NCBI RefSeq assembly: GCF_030406905.1
Contig: NZ_CP129137.1
Coordinates: 1,863,001 to 1,927,000, forward strand
From: Streptomyces sp. HUAS CB01
Lineage (GTDB): Bacteria > Actinomycetota > Actinomycetes > Streptomycetales > Streptomycetaceae
DNA: 64,000 nt
Reading direction: 5' to 3'
Each line of letters starts with the position of its first letter. Positions within the stretch are counted from its first letter, which is position 1. Below, one piece after another: positions 9,804 to 18,382 of this stretch. The notes beneath the pieces were generated by a model. It was not told the origin of the DNA and made no database searches. It saw nothing but the letters and a program-made list of their open reading frames with translations. The position numbers and the translations under genes are program-made.

Positions 9804-12274
9804 CCCCCCGCCCCCTCGACTCCACGACCCCGGACCAGCCCGCCCCCGGCACCCCGGACTCCCCTCCGGACCTGACGGCGGACGCGGCGGACGCGTCCGA
9901 TGCGGCGGGTGCACCGGACGAGGGTCCGGGTGAACGCGCCCCGGCCCCGGACCGCGGGCCGGGGCCGGTCCGGGACGGGGAGGGCGACCGTCGGGGGGAG
10001 GCCCGGCACGGCGAGGACGGGCACGGCGAGGAGCGGGCGGACCGGCACGACGACGGCGACCGGCGGGCGGAGGCCCGGCACGGCGAGGACGGGCACGGCG
10101 AGGAGCGAAAGGCACCGGCGGCGGACACCGGTCCGGCGAGCAGCGACGCGCGGCCGCAGGAGCCGCGCCCGACGCCCGCTTCCTCGACCCGTGCCGCGAG
10201 CGCGGACCACAAGACGCGGGAGCACCCGAGGACGCCGGAACACCCGGGAAAGCCGGACCACGCCCGCCCGACAGCACGACCAGGGCACGGGACGGACCCG
10301 ATGCGGCCGCACACCGCGCCGAGCAGCAGGTCGCGCGGCCCGGAACGCGAGGCATCTGCGGACACCGGTCCGACAGGCAACGCAGCGCCGCCCCACGCCC
10401 CCCGCCCGGTGCCCGCGTCCCCGCCCGGGGACGCGAGCGCAGGCCACACCAAGCGAGAGCGCCCGAGGACGCCGGAACACCCGGGAAAGCCGGACCACGC
10501 CCGCCCGACAGCACGACCAGGGCACGGGACGGACCCGATGCGGCCGCACACCGCGCCGAGCAGCAGGTCGCGCGGCCCGGAACGCGAGGCATCTGCGGAC
10601 ACCGGTCCGACAGGCAACGCAGCGCCGCCCCACGCCCCCCGCCCGGTGCCCGCGTCCCCGCCCGGGGACGCGAGCGCAGGCCACACCAAGCGAGAGCGCC
10701 CGAGGACGCCGGAACACCCGGGAAAGCCGGACCACGCCCGCCCGACAGCACGACCAGGGCAGGGGACGGACCGGAACGGCGAGGAAGGCGAGGCACCCGA
10801 CCACGCCCGCCCGGCAGGGCGACCGGGGCACGGAACGGACCCGATGCGGCCGCACACCGCGCCGAGCAGCAGGTCGCGCGGCCCGGACGGCGGGCGGGCG
10901 CGGCCGCAGGACACCCGCGGAGCCGGGACCGGAGCAGGCGGCCCCGTCTCAGGGTGGGGCTACTCCCCCTGGCTGCACCGGACCGCGGTCCGGCCCGGCG
11001 AGGCCCCCGCCTCCCAGGGCCGCACCGTTCCCCCCGCTCCCGCTCACGGCGTGTACCGTGCGCGGATCGAGGGGCTGCTGCTCGGGCTGGCCGCCGGTGA
11101 CGCCGCCGGCTGGCCCGCCGCGCGGCACCGGGCCGCGCGGATGCCGGAGTGGACCCGGCGTCTCACCCGTGAGCTCGACACGTTCGCCGAGCAGAACGCC
11201 ACGACCACGCTCCCGGTCCCGATCGCCCTCAACCAGCCCCCGGAGCCGCTGCGCCTGGGCCCGTCCGACGACGCCGAGTGGGCCGCGTTCGCCGCCGAGA
11301 CGGTGCTCGCCTCCGCGGGTGAGCGGTTCGACGGGCTCGACCCCGGCCGCCGTGTGCGCGCCGCCGTCGATCTCGCCTGGAACGCGCTGGCCGGGAAGAT
11401 CGCCGCGGCGGAGGCCCGCGCCCCCGAGGTCGAGGCGGCCGTGCCTCCCCTCCGTGCCCGGATCTCCGTACGCGCGGGCCTCGGCAATCTCGCCACCGGG
11501 CTGCGTCCGCCCGCCACCGGCCACGACAACCCGCACTACTTCGACGACGCCGCCTGTGTGCGGGCCGCCGTGCTCGCCGTCATCCACCCGGGCGATCCGG
11601 GGGGTGCCGCCGACCTCGCCGAGTTCGACGCCCGCTACACCCAGGACGGCGACGGGGTGCACGGCGCCCGCGCCATGGCGGCCGCCGTCGCCGCGGCGCT
11701 CGGCGGTGCACGCGTGGACGCGGCCGTCGACGCCGCCCTCGCCGAACTCCCCGAGGCCACCGAGATCGGCCGCAACGCCCGGCACGCCCTGGCGCTCGCC
11801 CGCGACGCCGAGGACGCCTTCTCCCTCGTGCCCCTGCTGGAGCACCAGATCGTCGACCACGTCTACAGCTACGGCATCGCCGCCGCCGAGACCGTGCCCG
11901 TCGCCCTCGCCCTGGTCACGGCGGCACGCGGCCGGATGGGCGGGGCCCTCCCCGCCGCCGCGTGCCTGTCCCGCGTCGCCGACTCGGCGCCCGCCCTCGC
12001 CGGAGCGCTGACCGGGGCCCTCGGCGGCGGCACGACCGTGCCCGCGGCGTGGCGCGACGCCTGCCGCACCCTGGCCGGCTGCGTCCTCCCCCGCCTCGCG
12101 GGAACCGACCTCGTCGAACTCGCGGGCCAGCTCGCCCACATGATCCGACCGCCCGCGGGTTCCCCCGTGACTCCGGACGCCCCGACGAGCACCGCACAGC
12201 CGGTGGCGGCGGCTCGCCCGTCCTCCCCCGCGGCCACCCCCGCGCGGGGCGCCGGCCGCGCCACGGGCCCGTAA
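9800..12274 (+). CDS. ADP-ribosylglycohydrolase-fold protein 2, long disordered N-terminus, degenerate metal site
   Basis: The 824-aa protein has about 410 N-terminal residues of low complexity (Pro, Arg, Glu, Asp, Gly rich, predicted disordered), including a 79-residue repeat. A DraG/ARH-like domain of about 390 residues follows. Motif I is present as LAAGDAAG (D434). The second motif is S489-D490-D491-A492 instead of TDDT. The last motif reads R725-V-A-D-S, so the first Asp of the usual D-x-D is Val726 while D728 remains. It may be catalytically weak, or a binding protein. The ATG at 9800 overlaps the preceding stop (ATGA). It is followed by a 73-base gap, the only non-overlapping junction in the run. 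Confidence 0.8.
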   Translation: MTPRPLDSTTPDQPAPGTPDSPPDLTADAADASDAAGAPDEGPGERAPAPDRGPGPVRDGEGDRRGEARHGEDGHGEERADRHDDGDRRAEARHGEDGHGEERKAPAADTGPASSDARPQEPRPTPASSTRAASADHKTREHPRTPEHPGKPDHARPTARPGHGTDPMRPHTAPSSRSRGPEREASADTGPTGNAAPPHAPRPVPASPPGDASAGHTKRERPRTPEHPGKPDHARPTARPGHGTDPMRPHTAPSSRSRGPEREASADTGPTGNAAPPHAPRPVPASPPGDASAGHTKRERPRTPEHPGKPDHARPTARPGQGTDRNGEEGEAPDHARPAGRPGHGTDPMRPHTAPSSRSRGPDGGRARPQDTRGAGTGAGGPVSGWGYSPWLHRTAVRPGEAPASQGRTVPPAPAHGVYRARIEGLLLGLAAGDAAGWPAARHRAARMPEWTRRLTRELDTFAEQNATTTLPVPIALNQPPEPLRLGPSDDAEWAAFAAETVLASAGERFDGLDPGRRVRAAVDLAWNALAGKIAAAEARAPEVEAAVPPLRARISVRAGLGNLATGLRPPATGHDNPHYFDDAACVRAAVLAVIHPGDPGGAADLAEFDARYTQDGDGVHGARAMAAAVAAALGGARVDAAVDAALAELPEATEIGRNARHALALARDAEDAFSLVPLLEHQIVDHVYSYGIAAAETVPVALALVTAARGRMGGALPAAACLSRVADSAPALAGALTGALGGGTTVPAAWRDACRTLAGCVLPRLAGTDLVELAGQLAHMIRPPAGSPVTPDAPTSTAQPVAAARPSSPAATPARGAGRATGP
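10225..10766 (+). repeat. 237-bp tandem repeat inside the second ARH-fold gene
   Basis: Two copies, 10225-10461 and 10462-10698, appear identical base for base. A third partial copy starts at 10699 and diverges after about 10766. A further fragment of the unit recurs at about 10800-10886 and a degenerate copy lies before 10225. The unit is 79 codons, so frame is kept. Perfect identity of the two full copies argues for recent expansion or ongoing gene conversion. Confidence 0.9.
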
Positions 12275-12347
12275 CTCGCCTCTCCCGGGCGCGAATCCCC
12301 GACGCGGCCTGCCTCACCCGCGCCCACCCCGGGTGGACAATTCCGAC

Positions 12348-13514
12348 ATGACACTCTCAGCGCACCCGGTCGCCTCACTCGACGACCGGATCACGGGCTC
12401 CCTCGTCGGCGCCGCGGTGGGCGACGCGCTCGGCGGGCCGGTCGAGGGATACACGCCGGAGCAGATCGCGGAACGCCACGGCGGCCGCGTCCAGGGCATC
12501 GTCGGCCCCTGGCACGGCGAGGACTGGCGCACCGCCCGCCCCATCGCGCCGTACCACAAGGGCGACGGGCACGTCACCGACGACACCCTGATGACGCACG
12601 CCCTCGTCCGCGTCTACGGCACCGTCCGGGACCATCTCGACGCGTACGCCGTCGCCGACCACCTCGTACCGGACCTCGTCTCCACACCCCGCTGGATCCC
12701 CGAGCTGGAGGCCGAGGCGCTGCCCCTGCAGCGGGTGTTCCTCGCCGAGAAGTGGCTCGCCGCGCGGCTGCACTACGGCCATGTCGACCCGCGCGAGGCC
12801 GGGACCGGGAACATCGTCAACTGCGGTGCGGCCATGTACATGGCTCCCGTCGGCCTGGTCAACGCCGCCAACCCGGCCGCCGCCTACGCGGAGGCCCTGG
12901 ACGTGGCGGGCGCCCACCAGTCCTCGTACGGGCGGGAGGCCGCGGGCGTCCTCGCCGCCGCGGTCGCCGCGGCCTGCTCACCCGGCGCGAGCCCGGAGTC
13001 CGTCGTCGAGACCTGCCTGTCGCTCGCCAAGGACGGCACCCGCTCGGCGATCGAGGCGGTGGCCGAAGCCGCCTCCCGGCACAGCGACTTCGAGTCCGCG
13101 CTCCGCCCCCTCCGTGAGGCGGTCGCGCCCTTCGACACCGTGGGCCCCGACTACCGCGCACCGTCACTGGCCGCCCGCCGCCCCTCACGGCTGCACTCCA
13201 TCGAGGAACTCCCCATCGCGCTGGGCATGCTGCTCATCGGCGACGGCGACTACCGCAGGACCGTGCTGGGCTCCGTGAACTACGGCCGGGACTGCGACTC
13301 GATCGCCACGATGTCCGGGGCGCTCGCGGGCGCGCTGTACGGCGAGGAACCGGTGCCGACCGACTGGGTGAAGACCGTCGCCGAGGCCAGCCGTCTGGAC
13401 CTGCACGCCCCTGCGCGCACCCTCACGGAGGTCGCCTACGAGGTCTTCGCCCGTGACACCCGGCGCCGGCGGGTGCACGAGGCGGCCTTCGCCCGGCTGA
13501 CGGACGCCCGGTGA
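12348..13514 (+). CDS. ADP-ribosylglycohydrolase-fold protein 3
   Basis: A 388-aa DraG/ARH-family protein with intact metal motifs: D26 in AAVGDALGG, T77-D78-D79-T80 in HVTDDTLM, and D315-C-D317-S in NYGRDCDS followed by SGALAGALYG. It is longer than the first homologue and has a central insertion around residues 50-75 and 150-190, so the pocket probably differs. The ATG at 12348 was taken (GGTGGA upstream); a GTG at 12333 is less likely. Its stop overlaps the next start (GTGA). Probably an active ribosyl hydrolase; the bound substrate (ADP-ribosyl protein, ADP-ribose derivative or a nucleoside) is unknown. Confidence 0.86.
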   Translation: MTLSAHPVASLDDRITGSLVGAAVGDALGGPVEGYTPEQIAERHGGRVQGIVGPWHGEDWRTARPIAPYHKGDGHVTDDTLMTHALVRVYGTVRDHLDAYAVADHLVPDLVSTPRWIPELEAEALPLQRVFLAEKWLAARLHYGHVDPREAGTGNIVNCGAAMYMAPVGLVNAANPAAAYAEALDVAGAHQSSYGREAAGVLAAAVAAACSPGASPESVVETCLSLAKDGTRSAIEAVAEAASRHSDFESALRPLREAVAPFDTVGPDYRAPSLAARRPSRLHSIEELPIALGMLLIGDGDYRRTVLGSVNYGRDCDSIATMSGALAGALYGEEPVPTDWVKTVAEASRLDLHAPARTLTEVAYEVFARDTRRRRVHEAAFARLTDAR

Positions 13515-14980
13515 ACCTCCGGCTGACCTGGGTCCAGCCCGAGGACCTGGTGGGCCACGAGCTCCGCCAGGCCACCGAGGACGGCCGCGACGCCTCGGCG
13601 GTCGCGCACCGCTGGCGTACGGCGGGCGGCACACCGGCCCCGACGGCCGCCGGCGCCTCGCCCCGGCCCGCCGGTCCCCGGCTGAGGACGCTGGCGATCC
13701 GGCTGCTGGACGAACTGGACGCGCTCCCCGTCCCGTTCGCCGACCGCGAGCCGACGGACCTGGCGGCCATCCGCGCGGCGTGCCCCGACTGGCCCGCCTC
13801 CCGTTCGCCGGAGGGGCCGCGGGCCAGGACGGACGGCCGGCAGGAATGGGCACCCGCCGGCGGGCCGGACGACCGGCCGGAGGGGGCATCCTCCGACGGG
13901 CACGACGAGCCGGTGCTGCGGCGGTTGCACGCCGCCTGGCTCGGCCGGGCCGCCGGATGCCTGCTCGGCAAGCCCGTGGAGAAGCTCCCCCTGCACGCCA
14001 TCCGCGCACTCGCCCGCGCCACCGGCAACTGGCCGCTCTCGCACTGGTTCACCGCCAAGGGCGTGCCTCCCGGACTGCTGGCGGCCCACCCGTGGAACCG
14101 CCGGTCCGCCCCCACCTCGCTCGCCGAGAACATCGACGGCATGCCCGAGGACGACGACCTCAACTACCCGCTGCTGAACCTGCTCCTCCTCCAGCGGTAC
14201 GGACGGGGCTTCGCCACCGCCGACGTCGCCCGGCTCTGGCTGGACGAACTCCCCGCGGGCCGCACCTTCACCGCCGAGCGGGTCGCCTACCGCAATCTCC
14301 TCCACGGCCTGGAACCGCCGGAGACCGCGACCCGGCACAACCCCTTCCGGGAGTGGATCGGCGCCGCGATCCGCGCCGACGTGCACGGCTGGACCCACCC
14401 GGGGGACCCGGCCGCCGCGGCCGAACAGGCCCACCGGGACGCGGTGCTCACCCACACCGCGAACGGCGTGTACGGGGCCATGTTCATCGCGGCCGCGCTC
14501 GCCGTCGCGGCCGGCGGCGGCGCCGACGTGCACATGTGCCTGCGTGAGGGGCTCCGTGTCGTACCGCCCCGGTCACGGCTCGCGGAGGCCGTGCGCCACG
14601 GTGTCGCCACGGCCGCCGCGCACGACGACTTCGACACCGTCGTGGACCGGCTGCACGACGCGCACGGCGCCTACCACTGGGTGCACGTCGTCCCCAACGC
14701 CGCCCTGCTCGCCGCCGCGCTCACCCACGCGGACGGCGACTTCACCGGCGCCGTCTGCCGTGCCGTGTCGGGCGGCTGGGACACGGACTCCAACGGCGCC
14801 ACCGCCGGTTCGCTGACGGGGCTGCTCGCCGGCCGCCCCGACCGCCTGCCCGAGCGCTGGACCGCCCCGCTCAAGAACCGTCTCACCACTACGGTCGCAG
14901 GGTTCGACGGCATCGGCTTCGACTCGCTCGCCCGCCTCACGTGCGACCGCATCACTCTCCGGGAGGACCCGCACCCATGA
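13511..14980 (+). CDS. ADP-ribosylglycohydrolase-fold protein 4, divergent subfamily
   Basis: This 489-aa protein has a roughly 130-residue N-terminal region, then an ARH domain. Motif I is LGRAAGCLLGKP, with Cys150 where the other copies have the metal-binding Asp. The second motif is E213-D-D-D-L-N-Y and the last is GGWDTDSNG with D424 and D426. The EDDDLNY and WDTDSN forms recur in a separate bacterial ARH subfamily, so this looks like a different specificity rather than decay. It starts at a GTG overlapping the previous stop by four bases, and its own stop overlaps the kinase start. Substrate unknown; carbohydrate-type N- or O-glycosides are possible. Confidence 0.82.
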   Translation: MNLRLTWVQPEDLVGHELRQATEDGRDASAVAHRWRTAGGTPAPTAAGASPRPAGPRLRTLAIRLLDELDALPVPFADREPTDLAAIRAACPDWPASRSPEGPRARTDGRQEWAPAGGPDDRPEGASSDGHDEPVLRRLHAAWLGRAAGCLLGKPVEKLPLHAIRALARATGNWPLSHWFTAKGVPPGLLAAHPWNRRSAPTSLAENIDGMPEDDDLNYPLLNLLLLQRYGRGFATADVARLWLDELPAGRTFTAERVAYRNLLHGLEPPETATRHNPFREWIGAAIRADVHGWTHPGDPAAAAEQAHRDAVLTHTANGVYGAMFIAAALAVAAGGGADVHMCLREGLRVVPPRSRLAEAVRHGVATAAAHDDFDTVVDRLHDAHGAYHWVHVVPNAALLAAALTHADGDFTGAVCRAVSGGWDTDSNGATAGSLTGLLAGRPDRLPERWTAPLKNRLTTTVAGFDGIGFDSLARLTCDRITLREDPHP

Positions 14981-15885
14981 CCGGCATCGTCGTGCTCGGC
15001 AGCACCAACATGGACCTCGTCGCCTACGTCCCCAGGGCCCCGCGGCGCGGGGAGACCGTGACGGGACGGGAGTTCCGCACCGTCCCCGGCGGCAAGGGCG
15101 CCAACCAGGCCGTGGCCGCGGCACGGGCCGGCGGTGAGGTGGCGATGATCGGCGCCATCGGCACGGACGACTTCGGCGTCGTGCTGCGGGAGACGCTCGA
15201 GCACTCGGCGGTCGACACCGATCTGCTGCGCACCGCGGAGGGGCCGTCGGGAACCGCGCACATCGTGGTGGACGACGAGGGCGGCAACGCCATCGTCGTC
15301 ATCCCCGGCGCCAACGGGACCGTGGACCACCTCACCCCCGGCGACGAGACCGTCATCGGCGCCGCGGACGCGCTGCTGCTCCAGCTCGAACTCCCCCTCG
15401 CCGGGGTGGTCGCCGGTGCCGAGGCCGCCCGCCGGCACGGAGTACGGACCGTCCTCACCCCCGCGCCCGCGCAGCCCCTGCCGCCCGAACTGCTCGCGGT
15501 CACCGACCTGCTGGTGCCGAACGAGCACGAGGCCGCCCTCCTCACCGGAATCACCGACCCGCGGGCGGCGGCCGAGGCGCTGCTCCGCCAGGTGCCGCAG
15601 GTGGTGATCACGCTCGGCGCGGCGGGCAGCCTGTACGTGGCCCGTGACACCGAACCGGTCGCCGTCCCGGCACCCCGGGTACGGGCCGTCGACACGACGG
15701 CCGCCGGGGACACCTTCGTCGGCGCGCTCAGCGTGGCCCTCGTCGAGGGCCGGCCGATGGCCGAGGCGATGGCCTGGGCGTCCACCGCGGCGGCGCTGTC
15801 CGTGCAGCGCCCCGGCGCCTCGTCCTCGATGCCGTACCGCCCCGAGATCGACGCCGGCCGGCTGGAGGGCGTCACGGACGGCTGA
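14977..15885 (+). CDS. PfkB-family carbohydrate kinase, ribokinase-like
   Basis: A 302-aa kinase that probably phosphorylates ribose or a ribosyl compound with ATP. It has the N-terminal sugar-binding motif GGKGANQ (38-44), the family signature near the C-terminus with the catalytic base D245 in DTTAAGD, and the NxxE-type segment PNEHEA. Length and motifs match RbsK closely. The ATG overlaps the stop of the fourth ARH-fold gene by four bases (ATGA), so it is co-translated with the hydrolases. That context suggests it traps the ribose or ribosyl unit they release as a phosphate. No ribose transporter is in the window. Confidence 0.88.
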   Translation: MTGIVVLGSTNMDLVAYVPRAPRRGETVTGREFRTVPGGKGANQAVAAARAGGEVAMIGAIGTDDFGVVLRETLEHSAVDTDLLRTAEGPSGTAHIVVDDEGGNAIVVIPGANGTVDHLTPGDETVIGAADALLLQLELPLAGVVAGAEAARRHGVRTVLTPAPAQPLPPELLAVTDLLVPNEHEAALLTGITDPRAAAEALLRQVPQVVITLGAAGSLYVARDTEPVAVPAPRVRAVDTTAAGDTFVGALSVALVEGRPMAEAMAWASTAAALSVQRPGASSSMPYRPEIDAGRLEGVTDG

Positions 15886-16267
15886 GCCCGGCGCGGTCCG
15901 TCCGCCGAGGCCCCGCACGGCCCGGTCCCCGCGGCGGGGTGCCGGCCCCGGACCCGGCGCCCCGGGCCCGCCGTCCCACACCCGGGCCAGGCGAGCGCCT
16001 TCGCGGAGGGCCGCAGCCGCACGACCCGCACACGCCTCACCCGCACACCCCCGCCGACCCCGCCCGCACGCCCACGCACCCCGACCCGAGATCACCCATC
16101 GCACGACCGCACCCCGCCCCGGGACCCGCACACGCCTCACGCGCACACCTCCCGCCGAGCGCGGCCCGACCCCCACGCACCGCACCCACCGCACGAGCCC
16201 CGACGAGCCGTACCGCACGTCCCGTCGTCGCCGCACGCACACCGCAGGAGACTCGCAAGGAGCCCCC
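15886..16267. repeat. Purine-poor spacer with a 100-bp-spaced direct repeat
   Basis: This 382-bp gap between the kinase and the CoA-transferase has no credible gene. The plus strand is strikingly poor in G from about 16000 to 16250. The 18-mer GACCCGCACACGCCTCAC occurs at 16023-16040 and again at 16123-16140, and similarity continues for about 15 bases beyond each copy. The ribosome-binding site AAGGAG of the next gene is at 16257-16262. A promoter for the next two genes may be here but was not recognised. Confidence 0.5.
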
Positions 16268-17518
16268 ATGCACGACCCCGACGCCGATGGTGTCGCCGCC
16301 CGCCAGACCGACCCGGCCGGCGCGCCCACCACGGGCGGACCGCTCGCCGGGCTGCGCGTCCTCGACATCGCCACCCTCTTCGCCGGGCCGCTGGCCGCGA
16401 CGATGCTCGGCGACTTCGGCGCCGATGTGATCAAGGTCGAGCACCCCCGCAGACCCGACCCGTCACGCGGCCACGGCCCCGGCAAGGACGGCGTCGGGCT
16501 GTGGTGGAAGCTGCTCGGCCGCAACAAGCGGACCATCACTCTCGACCTCTCCACGCCCGGTGGCCGCGAGACCCTCCTGCGGCTCGCCGCCACCGCGGAC
16601 GTCGTCGTCGAGAACTTCCGCCCCGGCACGCTGGAGCGGTGGCAGCTCGGCTGGGACGAGCTCAGCGCCGCCAATCCCCGGGTGGTGCTGGCCCGCGTCA
16701 CCGGCTTCGGCCAGTTCGGCCCGTACTCCCACCGGCCCGGCTTCGGCACCCTCGCCGAGGCCATGAGCGGCTTCGCCGCGATCACCGGCGAGCCGGACGG
16801 CCCGCCCACGCTGCCGCCTTTCGGCCTCGCGGACTCCATCGCGGCGCTCGCCACCGCCTACGCCGTCATGACCGCGCTCACCGCCCGTGCCTCCACCGGC
16901 CGCGGCCAGGTCGTCGACATGGCCATCATCGAGCCCATCCTCACCGTGCTCGGGCCGCAGCCCATCTGGTACGACCAGCTCGGCTACGTCCAACCGCGCA
17001 CCGGCAACCGGTCCCGCAACAACGCCCCCCGCAACACCTACCGGGCGGCCGACGGCTCCTGGCTCGCCGTCTCCACGTCCGCGCAGTCCGTGGCCGAACG
17101 CGTGATGCGGCTCGTGGGGCGTCCGGAGCTCACCTCCGAGCCGTGGTTCGCGTCGGGCAGCGGACGGGCCGAGCACGCGGACGTGCTCGACGAGGCCGTG
17201 GGCGCCTGGATCGCCCGCCACACGCGGGACGAGGTCGTCGCCGCCTTCGACAAGGCCGAGGCAGCGGTCGCCCCCGTCCACGACGTACGGGACGTCATGG
17301 AGGATCCCCAGTACCGGGCGCTGGACAGCGTCACCGAGGTCCCCGATCCGGAACTCGGCCCGATCCGTATGCAGAACATCCTCTTCCGCCTCTCCGAGAC
17401 CCCTGGTGGCATCCGCTGGGCCGGTCGGCCGCACGGCGCGGACACCGACGCCGTGCTGGGCGAACTCGGGCTCACCCCCGGCAGGATCGCCGCCCTGCGC
17501 AGCGAAGGCGTGCTATGA
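16268..17518 (+). CDS. CaiB/BaiF class III CoA-transferase
   Basis: This 416-aa enzyme moves CoA between acyl groups through an aspartyl-CoA anhydride. The N-terminal Rossmann part reads GLRVLDIATLFAGPLAATMLG with the CoA-binding DVIKVEHP segment. The catalytic Asp is D217 in GQVVDMAI, and the C-terminal region HDVRDVMEDPQY is typical. AAGGAG lies 5 bases before the ATG. The stop overlaps the next start (ATGA). Pairing with a CitE-like lyase suggests a route that activates a small (possibly branched or hydroxylated) dicarboxylic acid as its CoA ester and then cleaves it, as in itaconate, citramalate or methylaspartate-type pathways. The actual acid is not known. Confidence 0.88.
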   Translation: MHDPDADGVAARQTDPAGAPTTGGPLAGLRVLDIATLFAGPLAATMLGDFGADVIKVEHPRRPDPSRGHGPGKDGVGLWWKLLGRNKRTITLDLSTPGGRETLLRLAATADVVVENFRPGTLERWQLGWDELSAANPRVVLARVTGFGQFGPYSHRPGFGTLAEAMSGFAAITGEPDGPPTLPPFGLADSIAALATAYAVMTALTARASTGRGQVVDMAIIEPILTVLGPQPIWYDQLGYVQPRTGNRSRNNAPRNTYRAADGSWLAVSTSAQSVAERVMRLVGRPELTSEPWFASGSGRAEHADVLDEAVGAWIARHTRDEVVAAFDKAEAAVAPVHDVRDVMEDPQYRALDSVTEVPDPELGPIRMQNILFRLSETPGGIRWAGRPHGADTDAVLGELGLTPGRIAALRSEGVL

Positions 17519-18312
17519 CCCCGCTCACCTGGTTGTACGCCCCCGGGGACCGCCCCGAGGTGGTCCGGAAGGCCCTCTCCTCGGGTGCAGACATCGTGAT
17601 CGTCGACCTCGAGGACGCGGTCGCCCCGCACCGCAAGGCGTACGCCCTCGCCGCCACCGTCGAACTGCTGTCATCCCCCCAGCCCGTGCCGGTCCACGTC
17701 CGCATCCACGCGGAACGGGACATCGCCCCGCTGGCCCCCCTGCCGGGCCTTGCGGCGCTGCGCATCCCCAAGGTGACACACGCCACCGACATCCGGGTCC
17801 CGGCGAAGCTGGCCCCCGGGAAGGGGCTGTACGCGCTGCTGGAATCCGCGGGCGGGGTGGAGCACGCCTACGCGATCGCGACGGCCGACCCCGCGGTGCG
17901 CGGCATCGCGCTCGGCGAGGCGGACCTCCGGGCCGACCTGGGCGTGCGGAACGACACCGGACTGGACTGGCCGCGCAGCCGTGTGGTCGTCGCCGCCCGT
18001 GCGGCGGGTCTGCCCCCGCCGACGCAGTCGGTGTTCCCGGACATCCGCGACCTGGACGGACTGGCGGCGTCCTGCGCCCACGGCCGCTCCCTGGGCTTCC
18101 TCGGCCGGGCCGCCATCCATCCCCGGCAGCTCCCGGTGATCGAGCGCGCCTATCTGCCCAGCCCCGAGGAGGTGGAGGCGGCGGAGGAGATCGTCAAGGC
18201 GGCGGCGACGGACGCGGGCGCCCTGGCACTGCCCGACGGCCGCTTCGTGGACGCGGCCGTCGTCGCCGCGGCCCACCGCACGCTCTCCCTCACGGGCCGC
18301 GACGGCGCGTGA
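17515..18312 (+). CDS. CitE/HpcH-like CoA ester lyase
   Basis: A 265-aa TIM-barrel protein of the HpcH/HpaI-CitE family, which cleaves or hydrolyses beta-hydroxyacyl-CoA esters with Mg2+. Visible features are D31-L-E-D-A-V near the start, the metal ligands E109 (LLESAGGV) and D137 (GEADLRADLG), and the late FLGRAAIHPRQL segment typical of the stand-alone CitE-like lyases (malyl- or citramalyl-CoA lyase type). The ATG overlaps the CoA-transferase stop by four bases. CitD and CitF are absent, so it is not part of a citrate lyase complex. Substrate unassigned. Confidence 0.87.
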   Translation: MTPLTWLYAPGDRPEVVRKALSSGADIVIVDLEDAVAPHRKAYALAATVELLSSPQPVPVHVRIHAERDIAPLAPLPGLAALRIPKVTHATDIRVPAKLAPGKGLYALLESAGGVEHAYAIATADPAVRGIALGEADLRADLGVRNDTGLDWPRSRVVVAARAAGLPPPTQSVFPDIRDLDGLAASCAHGRSLGFLGRAAIHPRQLPVIERAYLPSPEEVEAAEEIVKAAATDAGALALPDGRFVDAAVVAAAHRTLSLTGRDGA

Positions 18313-18365
18313 CGGGCCGTCGCGGTAGAGCGGCCGGCCGGGGGCCGGGCGCGGAACGCCCTGTG

Positions 18366-18381
18366 CGGAGCCCCGGCTCCG
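18366..18381. terminator. Candidate bidirectional terminator
   Basis: CGGAGCC (18366-18372) and GGCTCCG (18375-18381) pair across two bases between the convergent lyase and lgt genes. The loop is too small for the full stem, so the innermost pair would open. Weak but well placed. Confidence 0.35.
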
Positions 18382-18382
18382 G

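Noticed and set aside
10949..12139. Minus-strand frame inside the second ARH-fold gene
   Set aside because: No ribosome-binding site, low-complexity product, and the plus frame carries the ARH motifs and overlaps.
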